Shown here: positions 46,106 to 60,300 of the stretch, one piece after another
How the letters are laid out: every line of letters begins with the position of its first letter
Position numbering within the stretch: the first letter of the stretch is position 1
NCBI RefSeq assembly: GCF_964340395.1
Contig: NC_135564.1
Span: 12,814,391-12,878,390, forward strand
Reading direction: 5' to 3'
Origin: Glandiceps talaboti
Lineage: Eukaryota > Hemichordata > Enteropneusta > Spengelidae
DNA length: 64,000 nucleotides
Notes under the pieces: model-generated
The model's input: only the letters and a program-made list of their open reading frames with translations
The model's database searches: none
Told to the model about the DNA's origin: nothing
Position numbers and translations under genes: made by a program

Positions 46106-46968
46106 GTAGGAAATTTTATCGTATTTCAGTTTGCTTGACCATTGACGTAGAACTTCATTCTATTTATGTATTATGTTACATCAGCTACGTCTGGAAAAAC
46201 ATCATAAAATCATGTTTCTACTTTTAGATATTCGTCTTGGGATCGACAAATGCTAAAAATCTAGTCTAAAAGGAGAAGCTATATTAGTCATAGCACCAAT
46301 CAATGGTAAACCGTCGTAGTGTGACTCTCTGAGTCATTCTCAGTTTGTTTTTATTTTAGTCAGATTATATGTACACATACAACAACAGCGGTGCTTTGTT
46401 AGGTTTGGCCTCGAAAGTACTAGCGGAAACAAGATAATGTGTATAAGAATAAGAGATTATGAACTTGGATTTATTGTAGATTTTATAAATGCAGATTTCC
46501 TGCGAGTGTGGTGATCTCTAGATAAAAAAAATATAGCATTGGAATGTAGTGTTAGTTATGTGTCCTGTTTATACTGTGACTTGTGTTGAGTTTTGGGAAG
46601 GTTCTTGTGTTGCTAGTAAAATGAATATAGACTGTCACGCAATCAAACAATGGCAGGAGTGTCCTTGACTGCCCCATGAAGTGATAGAATTGTTCACTGG
46701 TGAATGTGTCACCTTGAATAAATAAAATCTTTATGATCAAACTACAGGTTAAATCCTAAGTGACACCCAGGGCAACAACAAGCATATCATAATAAACATG
46801 AAAATAACAATACAATTATTTTGTAAAGTTACCTGTAAATAACAGTGTCAAGTTATTCAACAAAGGAACCAGTTATCGTGATTGAAATCAATTAATCAAT
46901 CATTAATGATTAAGTATATGAAAAGTCAAGTGTACACGCATAGACACACTCACACTCATATCTATGCA

Positions 46969-47003
<35 letters not shown>
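46969..47003. repeat. (CA)n/(TATACA) microsatellite
   Basis: A short CA tract followed by CATATACATATACG. Confidence 0.95.
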
Positions 47004-47004
<1 letters not shown>

Positions 47005-47413
47005 TATACGTGTGCACGCACACTGTTCTCATAGAGCCATTCTTGCATATGATACATTGGTGTGTGTCTGAAATAAAGTTATGGAGTGATTTGGTAAATT
47101 TGGTACAGAAGAAGCTGTACACTGGGGCAAGGTATTGTTGAAACTAAACAAAGTTCAATAGTTTCTCATCTCTTGAAACAATTACATCATCATTATTTTG
47201 GCAAGAGTTCAAGTGGTGCGAAGCTCCTTACTTTGTTTACTTTCCATGATATCCTGCCCCAGTGTACCTTCTGAGCTAGATTTGCCAATTCTATTTCATA
47301 GAGGCCACACAATGCAGTGTTGGTAGAAATGATGTTTGTTCTGTTTTGTAAGCATAAGAAATGCAGGTGAGATGAAATCACCATCAATTGTGTTCCCATA
47401 TAGAGTATGGCTT

Positions 47414-47415
<2 letters not shown>

Positions 47416-47481
<66 letters not shown>

Positions 47482-47706
47482 AACACACACATACTCATAC
47501 ACGCTACATATATGCATACATACATACATACATGTACATCCATACATACATACATACATACATACATACATACATACATACATACAATTTACATACATAA
47601 AGAATACATACATACAAATACATGCGCACATACATAAATGTACACAGACACAAACACAGACAGAGCAGACACACACAGACACAGACAGACATACACATAC
47701 AAACAG

Positions 47707-47762
<56 letters not shown>

Positions 47763-47764
47763 AC
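47416..47764. repeat. (CA)n, (TACA)n, (CA)n compound microsatellite
   Basis: About 65 bp CA, about 70 bp CATA/TACA, degenerate CAGACA, and about 50 bp CA. The several long His-Thr, Tyr-Ile or Cys-Val frames on both strands are artefacts. Confidence 0.97.
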
Positions 47765-48860
47765 TCTGCTTTGCACTTGGCCCCCCTGACTAGTCACTAA
47801 GTCAGATTTAGATGTTGACACAGCAAAAGCCAGTGCCTGTATGGATTGCAATCTCAAAATTAACATTAGCATGAATAAAAAAGTAGAACAATTTCTTAAA
47901 TTTAAGTCAGAGTTGTAATTTGATTATAAATACAGGCTACTTTGGGTCCCATTTATCGGTATACACAGAAAGTTGTTGAAAATATTAATCGATAGAACTG
48001 CTGTCTTTTAACATGACCCCAACCTATATAATCTTATGCATTCATTAACCCACAGTCCCTTCTGTTTGTGGAGGAAAGTATGTCATAGGAAATATCCAAC
48101 AGAACTGCGATTGAAAGGATGTATTATACAAATCAATAGGTAGTGTTTATCAAGCTCGGTTCGGTCAAGGTTGAATTGGGACAAGGACAAGATTGGCCTT
48201 TTAACAAAAACTGACTGGATGTCTGCTAAAGTGTATCATGTACATGTATGTGTGGCAGTGTTTGCAACAATTTTATACCAAGTGATAGGTTTGCTCAAGT
48301 GGGATTTTTCTATTTTCTTTCCAATGAACTACAATTTAGTTCAGTCTGAGGTGAGATAGCCATAGACTGACGTAACTTTGTTAATTTGTCTGTCATTAGA
48401 GTTCTTTGTTTTAAATTTTATTATCTCTGTCACATTTACATGATATACATATATAGCTGTAGTTTGAAAGTGTGTCTGTCAGTAGAAGTAATCTGGTATA
48501 TTAATGTACAAATGTATCTATGATGTATGTGATACTTTAATGTGTATGTCTCTATTGCAGTCTGTCTGTACATGTAGCGTTTTAGCTCCAGTTTTCTTTT
48601 CATTTTGCCAGTCTATAGTGACTTGTGTATTTATTTGTAGTACCAGTAGTACTGTAATATATGGGTCATGCTGTAGATACTCTAACAATACGTATGTCTG
48701 TCTGTAGCTATAGAATCCCACTTGTCATTATTTTACCAGTCTGTCACTACTTGAAGAAGCGCTGCCAGTTTTTCTATGCCCCCTTCAGTCAAGCAACAAT
48801 GCTATCAAGCACCAGTTTTGTCATATCCGCAACATGTAATCATAGCTAAGTCTGGCTTTA

Positions 48861-48895
48861 ACCATAGACCCTCCACCCTGGGTGGAGGGTCTATG
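48861..48895. repeat. Short palindromic repeat, copy 4 (near-perfect)
   Basis: ACCATAGACCCTCCACC, CT, then GGGTGGAGGGTCTATG: a hairpin with a stem of about 16 bp. It is the best-preserved copy of the family. Confidence 0.85.
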
Positions 48896-50369
48896 CTTTA
48901 ACTTACTATCATTACCTGTTCAATCAACATGTCTGGCTCCATGAGGGAACTGAATAGTTTTGTCACAGCTTAAAAACACAAATGAAACTGGATGGTCTCA
49001 ACTAATCTCAATTAATTTTCAACAAAGTCTGACTAGCTTTCTCACCCTGTTAACAGAGCATTGGCAGATCATCACAACAATATTAGTACATGTAGGCAAG
49101 GTTGGCCTGATGGACAGACAGCTTTATTACTATTAGCATTCATCCACAAGTTACAAATTTATGTAAATAGTTATCATGGCTTGAGACAGCTGCTGCATGT
49201 ACATGTACATTAACCAAACTTGTATGACTATTATTATACATTATACATGTAACCTTACCTAGGAGTCAGAAATGTTCTGTTATGTATCAGTTTTATGTCA
49301 AGTGTGTTGTATATCCTCTCCAGGGTCAGCCTGGAATCCATGCTCCCTCTAAGACATGGCATGTCCGTTATAAAACAAAACAGCATGGAATCCAGGCAAC
49401 CTGTGTGTAACTAGAGTAAATGTAACTGGTTTCGTTCGGTTAGTCTACATAGTACATATGTCTTTTATAAATGTCTACTAACATAGGCTCTCAGCTTTAG
49501 ATTCGTTTGACGGTTTGATAAAAAACTGTCATTCATTTATATAATACAGATGGAAGGTTAGATGTGAGGTATATGTACATGTATGATTTTTACATGTCTA
49601 AGTACATTTTTGTACCATTGAATGTGTAGATGGAAACATGTTATTACTCACTATCTCAGTACATATAATATGTGCTATGTGTAGTTCAGCGTTCTTTCTG
49701 AACAAAATAACAAGGGTGTCAAGCCCCCTTGTAATTTCTGAGAGCTCTCTCGATGAAATGAAAATCATAGTCCAAACCACTCCATCATGTGCAAAATTGG
49801 TATCAAAATGACCACCAGACTGAAGAGTCACCCAATTCTCATATCCAACTGGCAAGTACATGTACTTTAATAGTAGAGCGATGTTTCTTTTCTGTCAACT
49901 CCCTTATAAAAAAATTCTCTGGAGGTCACTAGAGTTCATGTGTTACTTTATAGGATTGACTTACTGATTAGAATTAGATTGTTCAATTGACATTGGACAG
50001 GAAATAATGAAATTACAACAATAAAACACTGGAGGGGATTTGTTGAGAATTGCACTGAATTACATGGTAATTTTAAATATAGCCTCTGTTTTCACTTTGT
50101 TGGTCATTATCACCACAATCTATAGCTATAGATGAATGGATGAATGAATGAATGACATTTATTTTACCAGATAACAAAATAAGCTACAGTTTCAAAGAAA
50201 TGTATGATACCAATATACAAAATGAATACAAAAGAAATACACAATTGTTATCTTATGTGGACCATGGAAATAGTCTTATCCATGGCCAGTACAATTTTCT
50301 ACATTTCAAATTGATAATGGACGCAATGAACTTTCAGAAGAAAAATAAAACAAAAGTACCCTCACGCCA

Positions 50370-50461
50370 TACACACACACACACACACACACACATACAC
50401 ACACACACACACACACACAGAGAGACACACACACATACACAGACACACACACAGTGACACA

Positions 50462-50500
<39 letters not shown>
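50370..50500. repeat. (CA)n microsatellite with GAGA/CAGACA interruptions
   Basis: A CA-rich compound tract in RANBP9/10 intron 1. Confidence 0.96.
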
Positions 50501-50501
<1 letters not shown>

Positions 50502-53472
50502 CACCCAAAGAACTTTGGTACATCTTTGTATTCCCTGTGATGTTATTCCTTCTGTAGGAACAACACTGCCCAGATATTCCTGCGAACAATTTCCTTAGTC
50601 TGTGTCATGTTATCAACTCATGGTTTAGAAGCCTGATACGGCTGAATAACATAATGTATCTTGCAGTCTAAGTTTTGCTGTTCTTGGTTTTTGAGAAAGA
50701 CGGAAAGATGTACCTGTAGTTTAGTTGTTTGAAGGGGTTTTCTGTATTTCTTATGGACATCAAAATAGGTTTGGGAAGTTTTTTCATTCAAAAACTGCAC
50801 TGGAAATATCCATACAGCCTTGCTATTTCCCTGTAATGGAGGACCATAGAGTTGAGAGTGGAATGGATGGGTTGGCAGAGGGAGTGGATTGGTGGGATTA
50901 TAACATTAATAATCAGAAATATTGTTAGGTTAGTTATTATCACTTTCACACAATTGTAGATATTTGTTCAATGAACTTGAATTCCTACGGTGTGAAAAAG
51001 AGCTTTTAAAATGTTGTATCTATTTCGACCACTAGCGTATTGGAATTTACCTGAAAACATTATTTATTCCCCAAATAACTGTAATATAAAAGGTTAATGT
51101 GATTTTACTTATGTAACTAATATGTAAAGATCTGTCCACATTACAAAATCTAATCTGGATCTGATTCGATTTACCTGTCCATACTTGTGGTTATTTTGTA
51201 TTGAATGTGACTGATTCAGATCGAAGCCTACCCAGGTGCTCTGGATGGTGGTTTCGATTCAAATCAAAGTAATTTGAATCAGATCGCGATCTAACATATA
51301 CATCTTATGTGTGACTCACCACATGATATAAAGAGATGTGGTAATGTATATCAATATGTACATCAACGTTTGTGTTATTGTACATGGAAATTGCTTGTAT
51401 TCTTATTTACATAACAAATGGAACATATGTAAATAATTTGTTTTCACGAAGTAATTGGGTATGGGGCACATGTTGTATTGATGTACGCAGTAGTATTATG
51501 ACTCATAAAAATGTAACATATGAAGGGAAAAAATGATTCATTCAAATGTACAACATGTTCACAGTATGGTTGTTAGCTGAAAAAATTACCCATGAAAGAG
51601 CAGTTTTGTCTCAATTTTTGAAAGATTTAATAATTTCATATTTCTTTGATGCTAATATCAGGAGAATATCACGATATTAATGGTAAAATTACAAGATGGT
51701 GATATATATTTGATATATTGTATGAAATCCTTAGTGTGTTTTACACATCATCTCAAAACTAAAAGTAATGTTATTAGTTTCAAGTTAAAAGTAACATCAT
51801 CATAAAATCTCCAATCTATAACCCACAGACTCTGTATTTATATATTTTTCTGAAAACCAGGAAGCACAACAAGGAAGTAAAAATAGAACAAAAATTTGCA
51901 TGAATTAAAACACAATAATAAAAGTGTGAAAATGAAGCTAGAGACTGGTTTGTTGTAAAATATAAAATATAAAACTCAAATTAGTTTATTTAGGATTTGT
52001 TGTGGTGGTGATAAGACACAGCTTACAGGTATTTTGGAGTAATGACAACATATGTCTATCAGATTATATTGACATCTTTGACTTTTAGCTTGTGTTTGTG
52101 ATACCATGGTAGTACTAGTTGTATGTGTTTGAGGATTTCTAAACTTCTAGCTACATTTATACACAAGTTCTCTTCGGACAAATCACTTGTCCTTCTTCAG
52201 TGTCTAACTGGATCTGATAGAATGATCCAACTTTACTGGAGGTGTTGAGTCACCAGAGGTGTGAAAAGGTTAGCTTCAATATATGTAAATTCGGGTGTGA
52301 AAGTACTTGTCAGTTATGTACCTGTCCATCTTCTGTGATGATGTCACTGTAGATAGGGGGAATTCCATTTTTCCTACACTGGTGACTTATTGTTGACTTT
52401 GATCTATATGGCCTGCAGTAGGCTTCATTTATCTTGCTGTATAACTGCTTGGTGTCATGGAAAGTACAAAATATTACATGTAATAAAGGTCAAATGAGCA
52501 TCATAGTTTGTTTATTAAAGTGTCCTATGTGGACTTATCAAATGATAATACAACAGTTCAGTATAGTATACAAATAAAGAACCACATCCAGCCCTCTGGC
52601 TTATAAGACAACAAGTATACAGAATTAAATAAATATCATCACATGTCTCAATTGTAGATGGTGTGTTTCCTGAGATTGAAATCCTTGTGTAGAAACTTTG
52701 TATATAGTAATAATCTATCTAGTGTTCTCCCCAGTCTCGTTGGGTGATGGTCAGTAATTGATATTCATATTGATAATATTCATGAAGTTAAAAGTAATGT
52801 TTATGAGATGTCAAGTGTAGGTCGGCATTTAAATGCATAGATTTCTGTACATGTGAACAACAGCACTGAGGATGAAGAGTTTGTTATCAGTTAGACATTG
52901 TTCACCTGCAGTTTCTTATCACATTAACTCAAGAAGTATGAGTTTTAAGCACACTTGTTGTTAGCTGAAAATGATGACAGTGGCTTAGTGGTGATAACAG
53001 TACCATACAAAATACCATGGCAATGTGTCAAAGATTGAAAGAAACATGGTGCTCATTTTTAGAATCTTTAGTTTATCAAATATTGTATCATTATAACATA
53101 TAGAATGCCATGTGTTTCCTGTATGAGTAAATGGATATCTGAAATAGACTGGTTCACTGTGTATATGAATTGTATGACTCAGTAACATTTGGCCTATCGT
53201 ATGTATGTGTGACAGGTTTACATGTACATGTACATCTCAGTCCTGTACATGTCATTGATATGGGGTCATTAGGTTGCATAATAATGATGCCAAATTTGCA
53301 TAATTGAGATGAAAACAAATTTGTATCTCAGTAAGGGTTATACTACAGAATTTATAATTCATTCTTTTGATCCATCGTATTACATGCATTTAAATGTGAC
53401 CACTTTGATAAAGACAAGTTGCGCGAGCTATTACAGGCTTACATCTTGTATGTGGCATATATAATGTATTGC

Positions 53473-53507
53473 TTGTATGTATGTATGTATGTATGTATGT
53501 ATGTATG
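53473..53507. repeat. (TATG)n microsatellite, left half
   Basis: It directly abuts the left end of the hAT-like element; the same repeat resumes at 54610. Confidence 0.95.
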
Positions 53508-54609
53508 CAGGGTTCTCCACAATTTTGAAAAATACAGGGGCGCCCTAATTTGCATATTTATTTGCATATCATTAGCATATTTCCAGATCATAATATTAGG
53601 AAGTGAAAAAAGTTTCCAAAATCAAAAACTCCTATTTTATTCATTCAGCAAACTAAAATGTACTGAAATGTATTGTAATCACCAATTTCCAAACCTTTCA
53701 CATAATTCACAATGTAAAAATTTCAGGAAGGAGGTTGACAGTTACACAAACGATGTTATAGTAATGTTGGCAAGCATGTTTTACACACAGGAGTGACAAC
53801 ACATGGCATTGTTGATGTACATGTATGCACCTCTAGGCTAGCTATCACTTAGTTTTGAGTTGTTGGTTTCACCTTGTAAATGTGCATGTCATTCATAAAA
53901 ATTAATTGAAAACAATTCATTTTCCTTTATTTCTCTAAAATTTGATATCCTTTTAATTTTCATGAATGGAAAATGATTTTTCATCCAAATTTGCCGGAAA
54001 TACGTACATTTTTAATGTGACGAATTTGGGCCAAGAATAACCGAATACGTTCAGTGCAAATGTACAGTAACAAACATGGCTGCCACATCGGAGCTACCTC
54101 GTGGTACTACGATCGCGATTCACATCCAAACGTGATCATTTAGGACATAAATTTTACCATGGAACCGTACCGGAGTAGTTATTTCTAAAGAACATGTATA
54201 AATTTTAGGATTTTGTTCGTATTTATCGATACAATACGAAAATTGCCGTGACATCGTATGCGTACTGTATTACGTATACGGGAAGGCTTGGAAATTACCG
54301 GCTTGATATACCCGGCCATAGAAACTACCAACGTACCGTCTTCTACGTTACGACGGTACTACATTTACTGTTTTTGTTTCGGCTACCATTGTTATAATCA
54401 AGGCGATAAATAAGTTCATAAATGATGATAGACGCAGTGTCGCTGTTCACTTCCTTCATTAACGGCATTGAATAGAATCTCTTGAAGACGTTCACACCAA
54501 AACAAAGGGGCGCTGAACGCAAACAGAGGGGCGGTTCTGTAAACAGAGGGGCGGTCCATGAAAACAGAGGGGCGGTGCGCCCCTCAAAAACCCCTCGTGG
54601 AGAACACTG
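53508..54609. mobile_element. Non-autonomous hAT-like transposon, 1.1 kb, inserted in a TATG microsatellite
   Basis: Left end CAGGGTTCTCCACAATTTTG then AAAAATACAGGGGCGCC; the right end inverted reads CAGTGTTCTCCACGAGGGGT, TTTTGAGGGGCGC. Subterminal AACAGAGGGGCGG occurs three times near the right end. No transposase frame is present. The CAG(G/T)GTTCTCC ends match the usual hAT pattern. A target duplication cannot be scored because both flanks are TATG repeat. Confidence 0.82.
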
Positions 54610-54641
54610 GTATGTATGTATGTATGTATGTATGTATGTAG
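54610..54641. repeat. (TATG)n microsatellite, right half
   Basis: A continuation of the 53473-53507 tract on the far side of the transposon. Confidence 0.95.
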
Positions 54642-56095
54642 CAACAGCGAGTACCAGAGGCACGATCAACTGTTGTTCCTTGCTGCACCCTCACACGATA
54701 TAAGTAAGAAAATTTGTACTGTAGAATGTTCGACATTGGGGTCATAGTTCACAAAGCTTGTCAATCAAATCAACATGGCGCGCCAGAGTCACCAAGCGAG
54801 ATGCATTGGAGAAACTTGGATACTCACACTTGAAAGACTTTCAGAGAAGAAAAATTATATGTATGATAACAGGCCATGATTCGGGGCCATTTGAGCTCCT
54901 TCGACTCGCATCTAGCTAGTACATTTACGAGGTCAAATTTGCATTGCAGTGTACGTATACATTGTATATACGTTGAATGTTGAGTGACCTTACATTGAAC
55001 TGTATGCAAATCATACGATAGAGTAAAGACTAATTCTATGACGTCACATCATGAATAAGTAATAGAAAGGGAGATCCTATAGATGCTATAACAGTCGCTT
55101 GTGCCTTTGGCACTCGCATGTCCTATCAGTACGCATTAGTATTCAGTGCTACGGAGCGAGGCGACAACTTTGTTTTAGATGAAATGTAGCAAAAAAGGCA
55201 TGAAGGACTGTTGACAGTCTAGTATACCTCCTGTTACAATTACTTCCACTCTCTCATATAGTCAAAGTCATTGCTGTAGCACAAAAATCTGTGCTACCCA
55301 TGACAACATTCATTTAAACATGGCGTTATCGCGTCCCCATGTGATTTTAGTTTCAGACTGGAGGTGGCGTTTGATTACGTACTAAATTCATGCGATAGTC
55401 AAAACAGCTGTACTAATTGAATATTATTATTAATGCGCAATGTCGGAAGGAAATAACCAATTACTACTGCCTTGTCAATTTGTGATGGATTACTACTCAT
55501 ATGCACCATTTACCCTTCACCCAGCATGGGGTTTAGTCAGCTTAATGGTTAAATCTTCTACTTTGACTATACGAGAGACTGGATGTAATTGTAACTTGTA
55601 TCATATATGAACTAGACTAGTATATGAATGATAACAATAGTTTCAGTGAAGGCAGCCTAATGCACCTAAACTTGAGTGAGTACTTCCTCATTGACTGCAA
55701 AAATATAACTTGTGTACATAGAGTAAATGATCTCTTAAATGGCCTAAGTACAGGTTCAACTTTACTTTACACAAATATATCATCTTTATTTGAAAATTGA
55801 GAACCCAACCTTTCTACAAATATAGTGTTTTGGTTACATTTGTATAATATACAACAATATTTATTTTGACTACTACTAGTCTCAAAGTAATTGATGGAAT
55901 GTGATATGATAATTGTAAAAACTCTCAAAGAATTTAGTGTGTGCATAGATAAATATAAAGCTGTCCAACTGAGAAAATAACCATATTGCATTGTTGTGAT
56001 TGATAAGGTTCACTGCTCACTCACAACATGTATTATTGTACATCTAAGTTTAGATGCTATTAGTACAGACAATTTGTTTCAAAACTGAGCATCTA

Positions 56096-56176
56096 GCCCC
56101 AGAGACTTGGCTATCTGGATCGACTTCTGGTACTGATGAGAGACATGTGCATACCAGATAGCATAGTCTCTGGGTT
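56096..56176. repeat. Inverted repeat hairpin
   Basis: CCCCAGAGACTTGGCTATCT at 56097 and ACCAGATAGCATAGTCTCTG at 56152 pair as about 22-bp arms. Confidence 0.7.
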
Positions 56177-56885
56177 AGAGAGTGTACGGTACCCAAGTAA
56201 CAACAATGTGATGTCCACAGGATTTACAAATTCACTTTTTTTTTTTTTTAGTTAATGGTTCATGTGGACCACCAGTTTTGATCATGTGGCCAATAACTAA
56301 AAGTTATGTAGTCACTATTACTAGCTTAGTTTATGTCAATATCCTGTTTATTTTGTCCTGGGGATTTCCTCTTTTTTTCTTTTCATTCACAACAGTATTT
56401 ACATGTCCTTTCAACTATCTCTACTTATGTTCCAAGTAAATTTCCAGCAGCCAGGTTGAATCATCTTAAAAGTTAAAGGTAACATTTTGAGCGTGAAATA
56501 GTCCCAAGACTTAGCTATATCTGGCTTGATAATTCTGTTTGCCAGAGTATTTTGCCCAATAACGATGTCTAGCCAGATACTGACATATCCAACTCTCTCA
56601 GGGCCAATCATGAAGCAGGAATATGGAGAGTAAAACTTGCAGGTAAATGCATATCATGATGGTCACATTTCAATGTCATCAATTTAAAACCCCTATTGTT
56701 GATGTTTGAATCCTGTGGTCTATACTGGTATTTTATCAGTGAAGCCGTAACAATTACATATTGTCATTCTTTTGTTCGGTGTAAGCTCAGTGTAGCTCTA
56801 CTAAACAGTTGATTTTCAGACCCCAATTTTAATCCTGATCTGGGATTTCATCATTTGTAAAATATATGGGCTATTTGTTTGAGTT

Positions 56886-56988
56886 AGCCTGTCTACATTG
56901 CTGATCTGTGTCTGCGATAGCTCTTGCCTACACCATGGTTGAAGTGAGAGGTATCATAGACACAGATCAGCAATTTAGACACAGGCTG
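56886..56988. mobile_element. Very short MITE or foldback, about 103 bp
   Basis: Arms AGCCTGTCTACATTGCTGAT then CTGTGTCT at 56886, and the inverted AGACACAGATCAGCAATTTA then GACACAGGCT, ending near 56987. Confidence 0.75.
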
Positions 56989-57061
56989 GTTCGAATTATA
57001 AGTATGAGTACAAAATGACCTGAGACCTTGATGTATGTACTACAATATCAATAAAAGATAT

Positions 57062-57388
57062 GTTACAACTGCAGACATCAGACCATGGACGAACAAAGTA
57101 AGCAAATGAATTGGATTAATAACACTTGGCACAGTATATATTACATTTCATCACTTGATAAGAACAACTGTATGGCCTCTTTATATAATAATTTACGTTC
57201 ACAAGCAAATTAAAAGTTCCCCTGGTATTTCATGCACACATAAAGAGGCCATAAAACTGTTTTTACCAAACCTTGAAATGTAATACAAGCCTTTGCTGTT
57301 CCAACCTGCTGTGCTAAGTGTTATTAATAATTGAATTTATTTGTTTACTTTGCCTGTTCTCCAAGTCTGATGTTTGAAGCTGTAATAT
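57062..57388. mobile_element. Long foldback element, copy 2
   Basis: Related to 40106-40537: GACATCAGAC, TTGGATTAATAACACTTGGC, TGTATGGCCTCTTTAT, then the inverted ATAAAGAGGCCATAAAACTG and GTGTTATTAA...TCTGATGTTTG. The arms have diverged more than in copy 1. Confidence 0.8.
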
Positions 57389-60300
57389 GGGAAGTTGTTT
57401 GGTGTAAATTACATCTAAGATGAATGGGGTTGTCTTGATTTCTTGATAAGTCCTAATTTAGAAAATCACTTCCATGTCCTGGATATGGTTTTTACATCAA
57501 GCACCTACGCATAATACTGTAATTGTGCATTGTGGGAAGGGGTGGCCATGGCATTATTTTGTCTGTGGGGTAGGGAGTTCCCCAGCATTCCATGCTTTAC
57601 TTGAGAACAATTTACATATGATTATGAGCATGGCTTTTGATATGTAAATTTTGCCATGTTACATCACTAGTTTCTTCAAATGATGGGGTTTAGTGCTGGG
57701 AAGGATGAGTTAACCAAAGGTGTTTTCACAGAAATCTGAAGGAAATGTCCCCATCCTTATCTACTCTATGAGTCTATTTACCCAGCTTCATGTCTTGTTT
57801 TTGTGATTATGTGCACATACGATGCAAAGAACAAATGTACTGTTATGTATCTGTTATCCTGCCAGGTACCTCTTAAGAGCTACATGAAAGTCCATTATTG
57901 AGTTGGTTCAAAATTTTGTTTATTTATAGAATTCACACTCCAGAACTGATCCATAGTGCGTAAGTGACTGTCGTTTAGTCTAAGGCTGCATTTGCCCAAT
58001 GATGTTTTCAAATAAAAATGCTAGTATTGTTTTCATTTTAATGCATTTTCATTTGTTTACAACAAACGTGTTTGACCGTTTACACAGAAATGCCGAAAGT
58101 CACAACAATTCAAAAACGATGTTGTTGCACATGCACACACGTAACGACACAGTTTAAGTACATCATCAGTGGGGTCAAGCCTGAGGTCAAATTTGTGTGT
58201 TTTTGATTTGATACTTTTTCAGTCGTCTACATAACGCCGTTTTCGAATCTTTCTGATTTTGTCACTTTACACAAGCTCAGTTTTGTAAGCAAGCCACTTT
58301 CGACAGCATTTTCAAATTGTTATGTTGTTTTCAGGTGCATTTTGTAATTTCCTTGTAAATGGTAGATGCAAACACAACAAAATAGTTTCTCTTTCATTTG
58401 ATAATATCATTGTTTACTAAATGGGGCCAAATACACGTAAGCAAACCTATTTACTTGAATTTGTACAGTATACTTTGTAGGGCAAGTGCATGCTAAACTT
58501 CTAGCATTACAAAAACATCATACATTCATTAGCTACTTAGTAATTTGATATAGTCAATGCATAGTCTACTGTCAGTGAACAGCCATAAAATGGAAGTTTA
58601 CTGTGTTAGTTTCCATAGCAACAGTATTTAAGAGCTGGCATTATAATAAAACAAATCAGTCATTATATAAAATGATATTAAGAAGAAGAGAGTGGAGGTC
58701 ACTGCTTCTACGTTCAACTAATGTATCGTGAAATTAGGTCCTATCAGTGTTAACATGAGTTCCTGCTTCATAATTTTGATAGCCGTTCTCAATTCTTGTA
58801 TCTGCAGTACATTGTACTGCTTTGCCTGGAGGCCTTGTGAACCCTGGCTAGTTTTACAATACCTCCTTCTATTAAAAGTACAAGTAATTAATCCAGTTAA
58901 TGAGAATGGGCCATGGAGAGGGTCATATACTGTGCTCTCAATTTTAAAAATAACAATTAGTAGCAATTACTGTCCCATGTGTAGAAGGTATGCTGGCAGT
59001 AAAACAACATAATAATTGTGTGTAAATTCTACTCAAGAGAATTATTTAGAAATCAATATGGTTGCCATCAGTGTCAACTTCACACATTTTCAATGAGGGA
59101 AACCACAAATAGCCATCTGCCCATGTTGTATTATCATTAATAAAATGCTTTTGAAATGATCGTATTTTATAGAACTCCATTTTTATTTGTTTTGTGCTTG
59201 CAGCTTTTTAATTCCAACTTTGGTAAGAAACTGAGCCAGTGATAGATCTGTTACAGTTAATTTTGTACATACAGCTGTACCGGTACTATTAATTCTAATC
59301 ATGGTAAGAAGCTTAGCCAGTGTTTTATTTAGGACCCCAGCCTTGGTACAGCTTAAAATAATTCTCATCGTGATGAGAAACTGAAAGCATTTTATTATTT
59401 AGGATCTGTTTTTTGCATTTTTGTGTTAATTTTAATCGTGGTGAGAAACTAAACCAGCACATTTACAGTGCAATAACTGACCTGTGCGCAATAACCAAAA
59501 GGTGTTTTATGTAGAATCATGCAGAAGTAGAGAAGGGAGGGCTCACCAGAAGACTGTGTGTACATGTAACATACATACACTTTTAATACTGAATAGAACA
59601 CAATCATAATTGAGGGGGTTTCTTGCTAGCTGAATTCGTATAAACAAAGCTCTTTCCACCATTACAACCCTGCTGTGTCCAGCAAGTGCTGTTACAATGT
59701 ATAGATATCAAGAAAAACAGCAACCTCAACTTGCCGAATTATCAGCTTTGATCAGAGACATATACAGTTTTCAGGTGAACACTTCCTTTCTGCATTGTAT
59801 TTTAATCTGTTGATAACAACGTTTGTTGTAGAGATTGTGATCAGTTACATTTGTAGGTGATGTAGCTCCATCACAGCTTGATGTGACAGTAATCATCTGA
59901 TTTGAATTTTGGTAGATTGTGAGCATATGGAAAAACCTAAGTGTTATAAAATGGAGTCATCTCTCGATCCCAGACAGAGATAGCCTGACTACTGGCTGGA
60001 TGTGTAGCCTGTTATCAGAGCTGATGTGTTACTCTGATAACTCTTGTATTGTCAGCGTGTTCAATTATGGTTTGGAATTATTCAACAAGTGAGCTGACTT
60101 GTTGCATGCAGTTGGCAGTTTATGCAAATGAAGTCATTATGTAAATGAACATGTGTAACACTGATGAAGACAAGAGTTAACATTAATGCAACACATGGAG
60201 TATTTACATATCATTAATAATTTACATAATTAACCTGTAACTATGTAAATTTAACATACAGATTTGCTGATAACAATTGTTACATGTCCATAGGAAGGTA

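Noticed and set aside
47193-47872. Frames of His-Thr, Val-Cys and Tyr-Met-Cys on both strands
   Set aside because: CA and TACA microsatellites.
50152-50457. 101-residue frame ending in His-Thr repeats
   Set aside because: Intronic, AT-rich, running into a CA microsatellite; no support.
59697-59774. Protein-like stretch MYRYQEKQQPQLAELSALIR ahead of TTTTCAG|GTGAAC, considered as a RANBP9/10 exon
   Set aside because: It does not match the SPRY sequence expected after exon 1, and its upstream acceptor (GTGTCCAG) puts a different frame in register; kept only as a curiosity.
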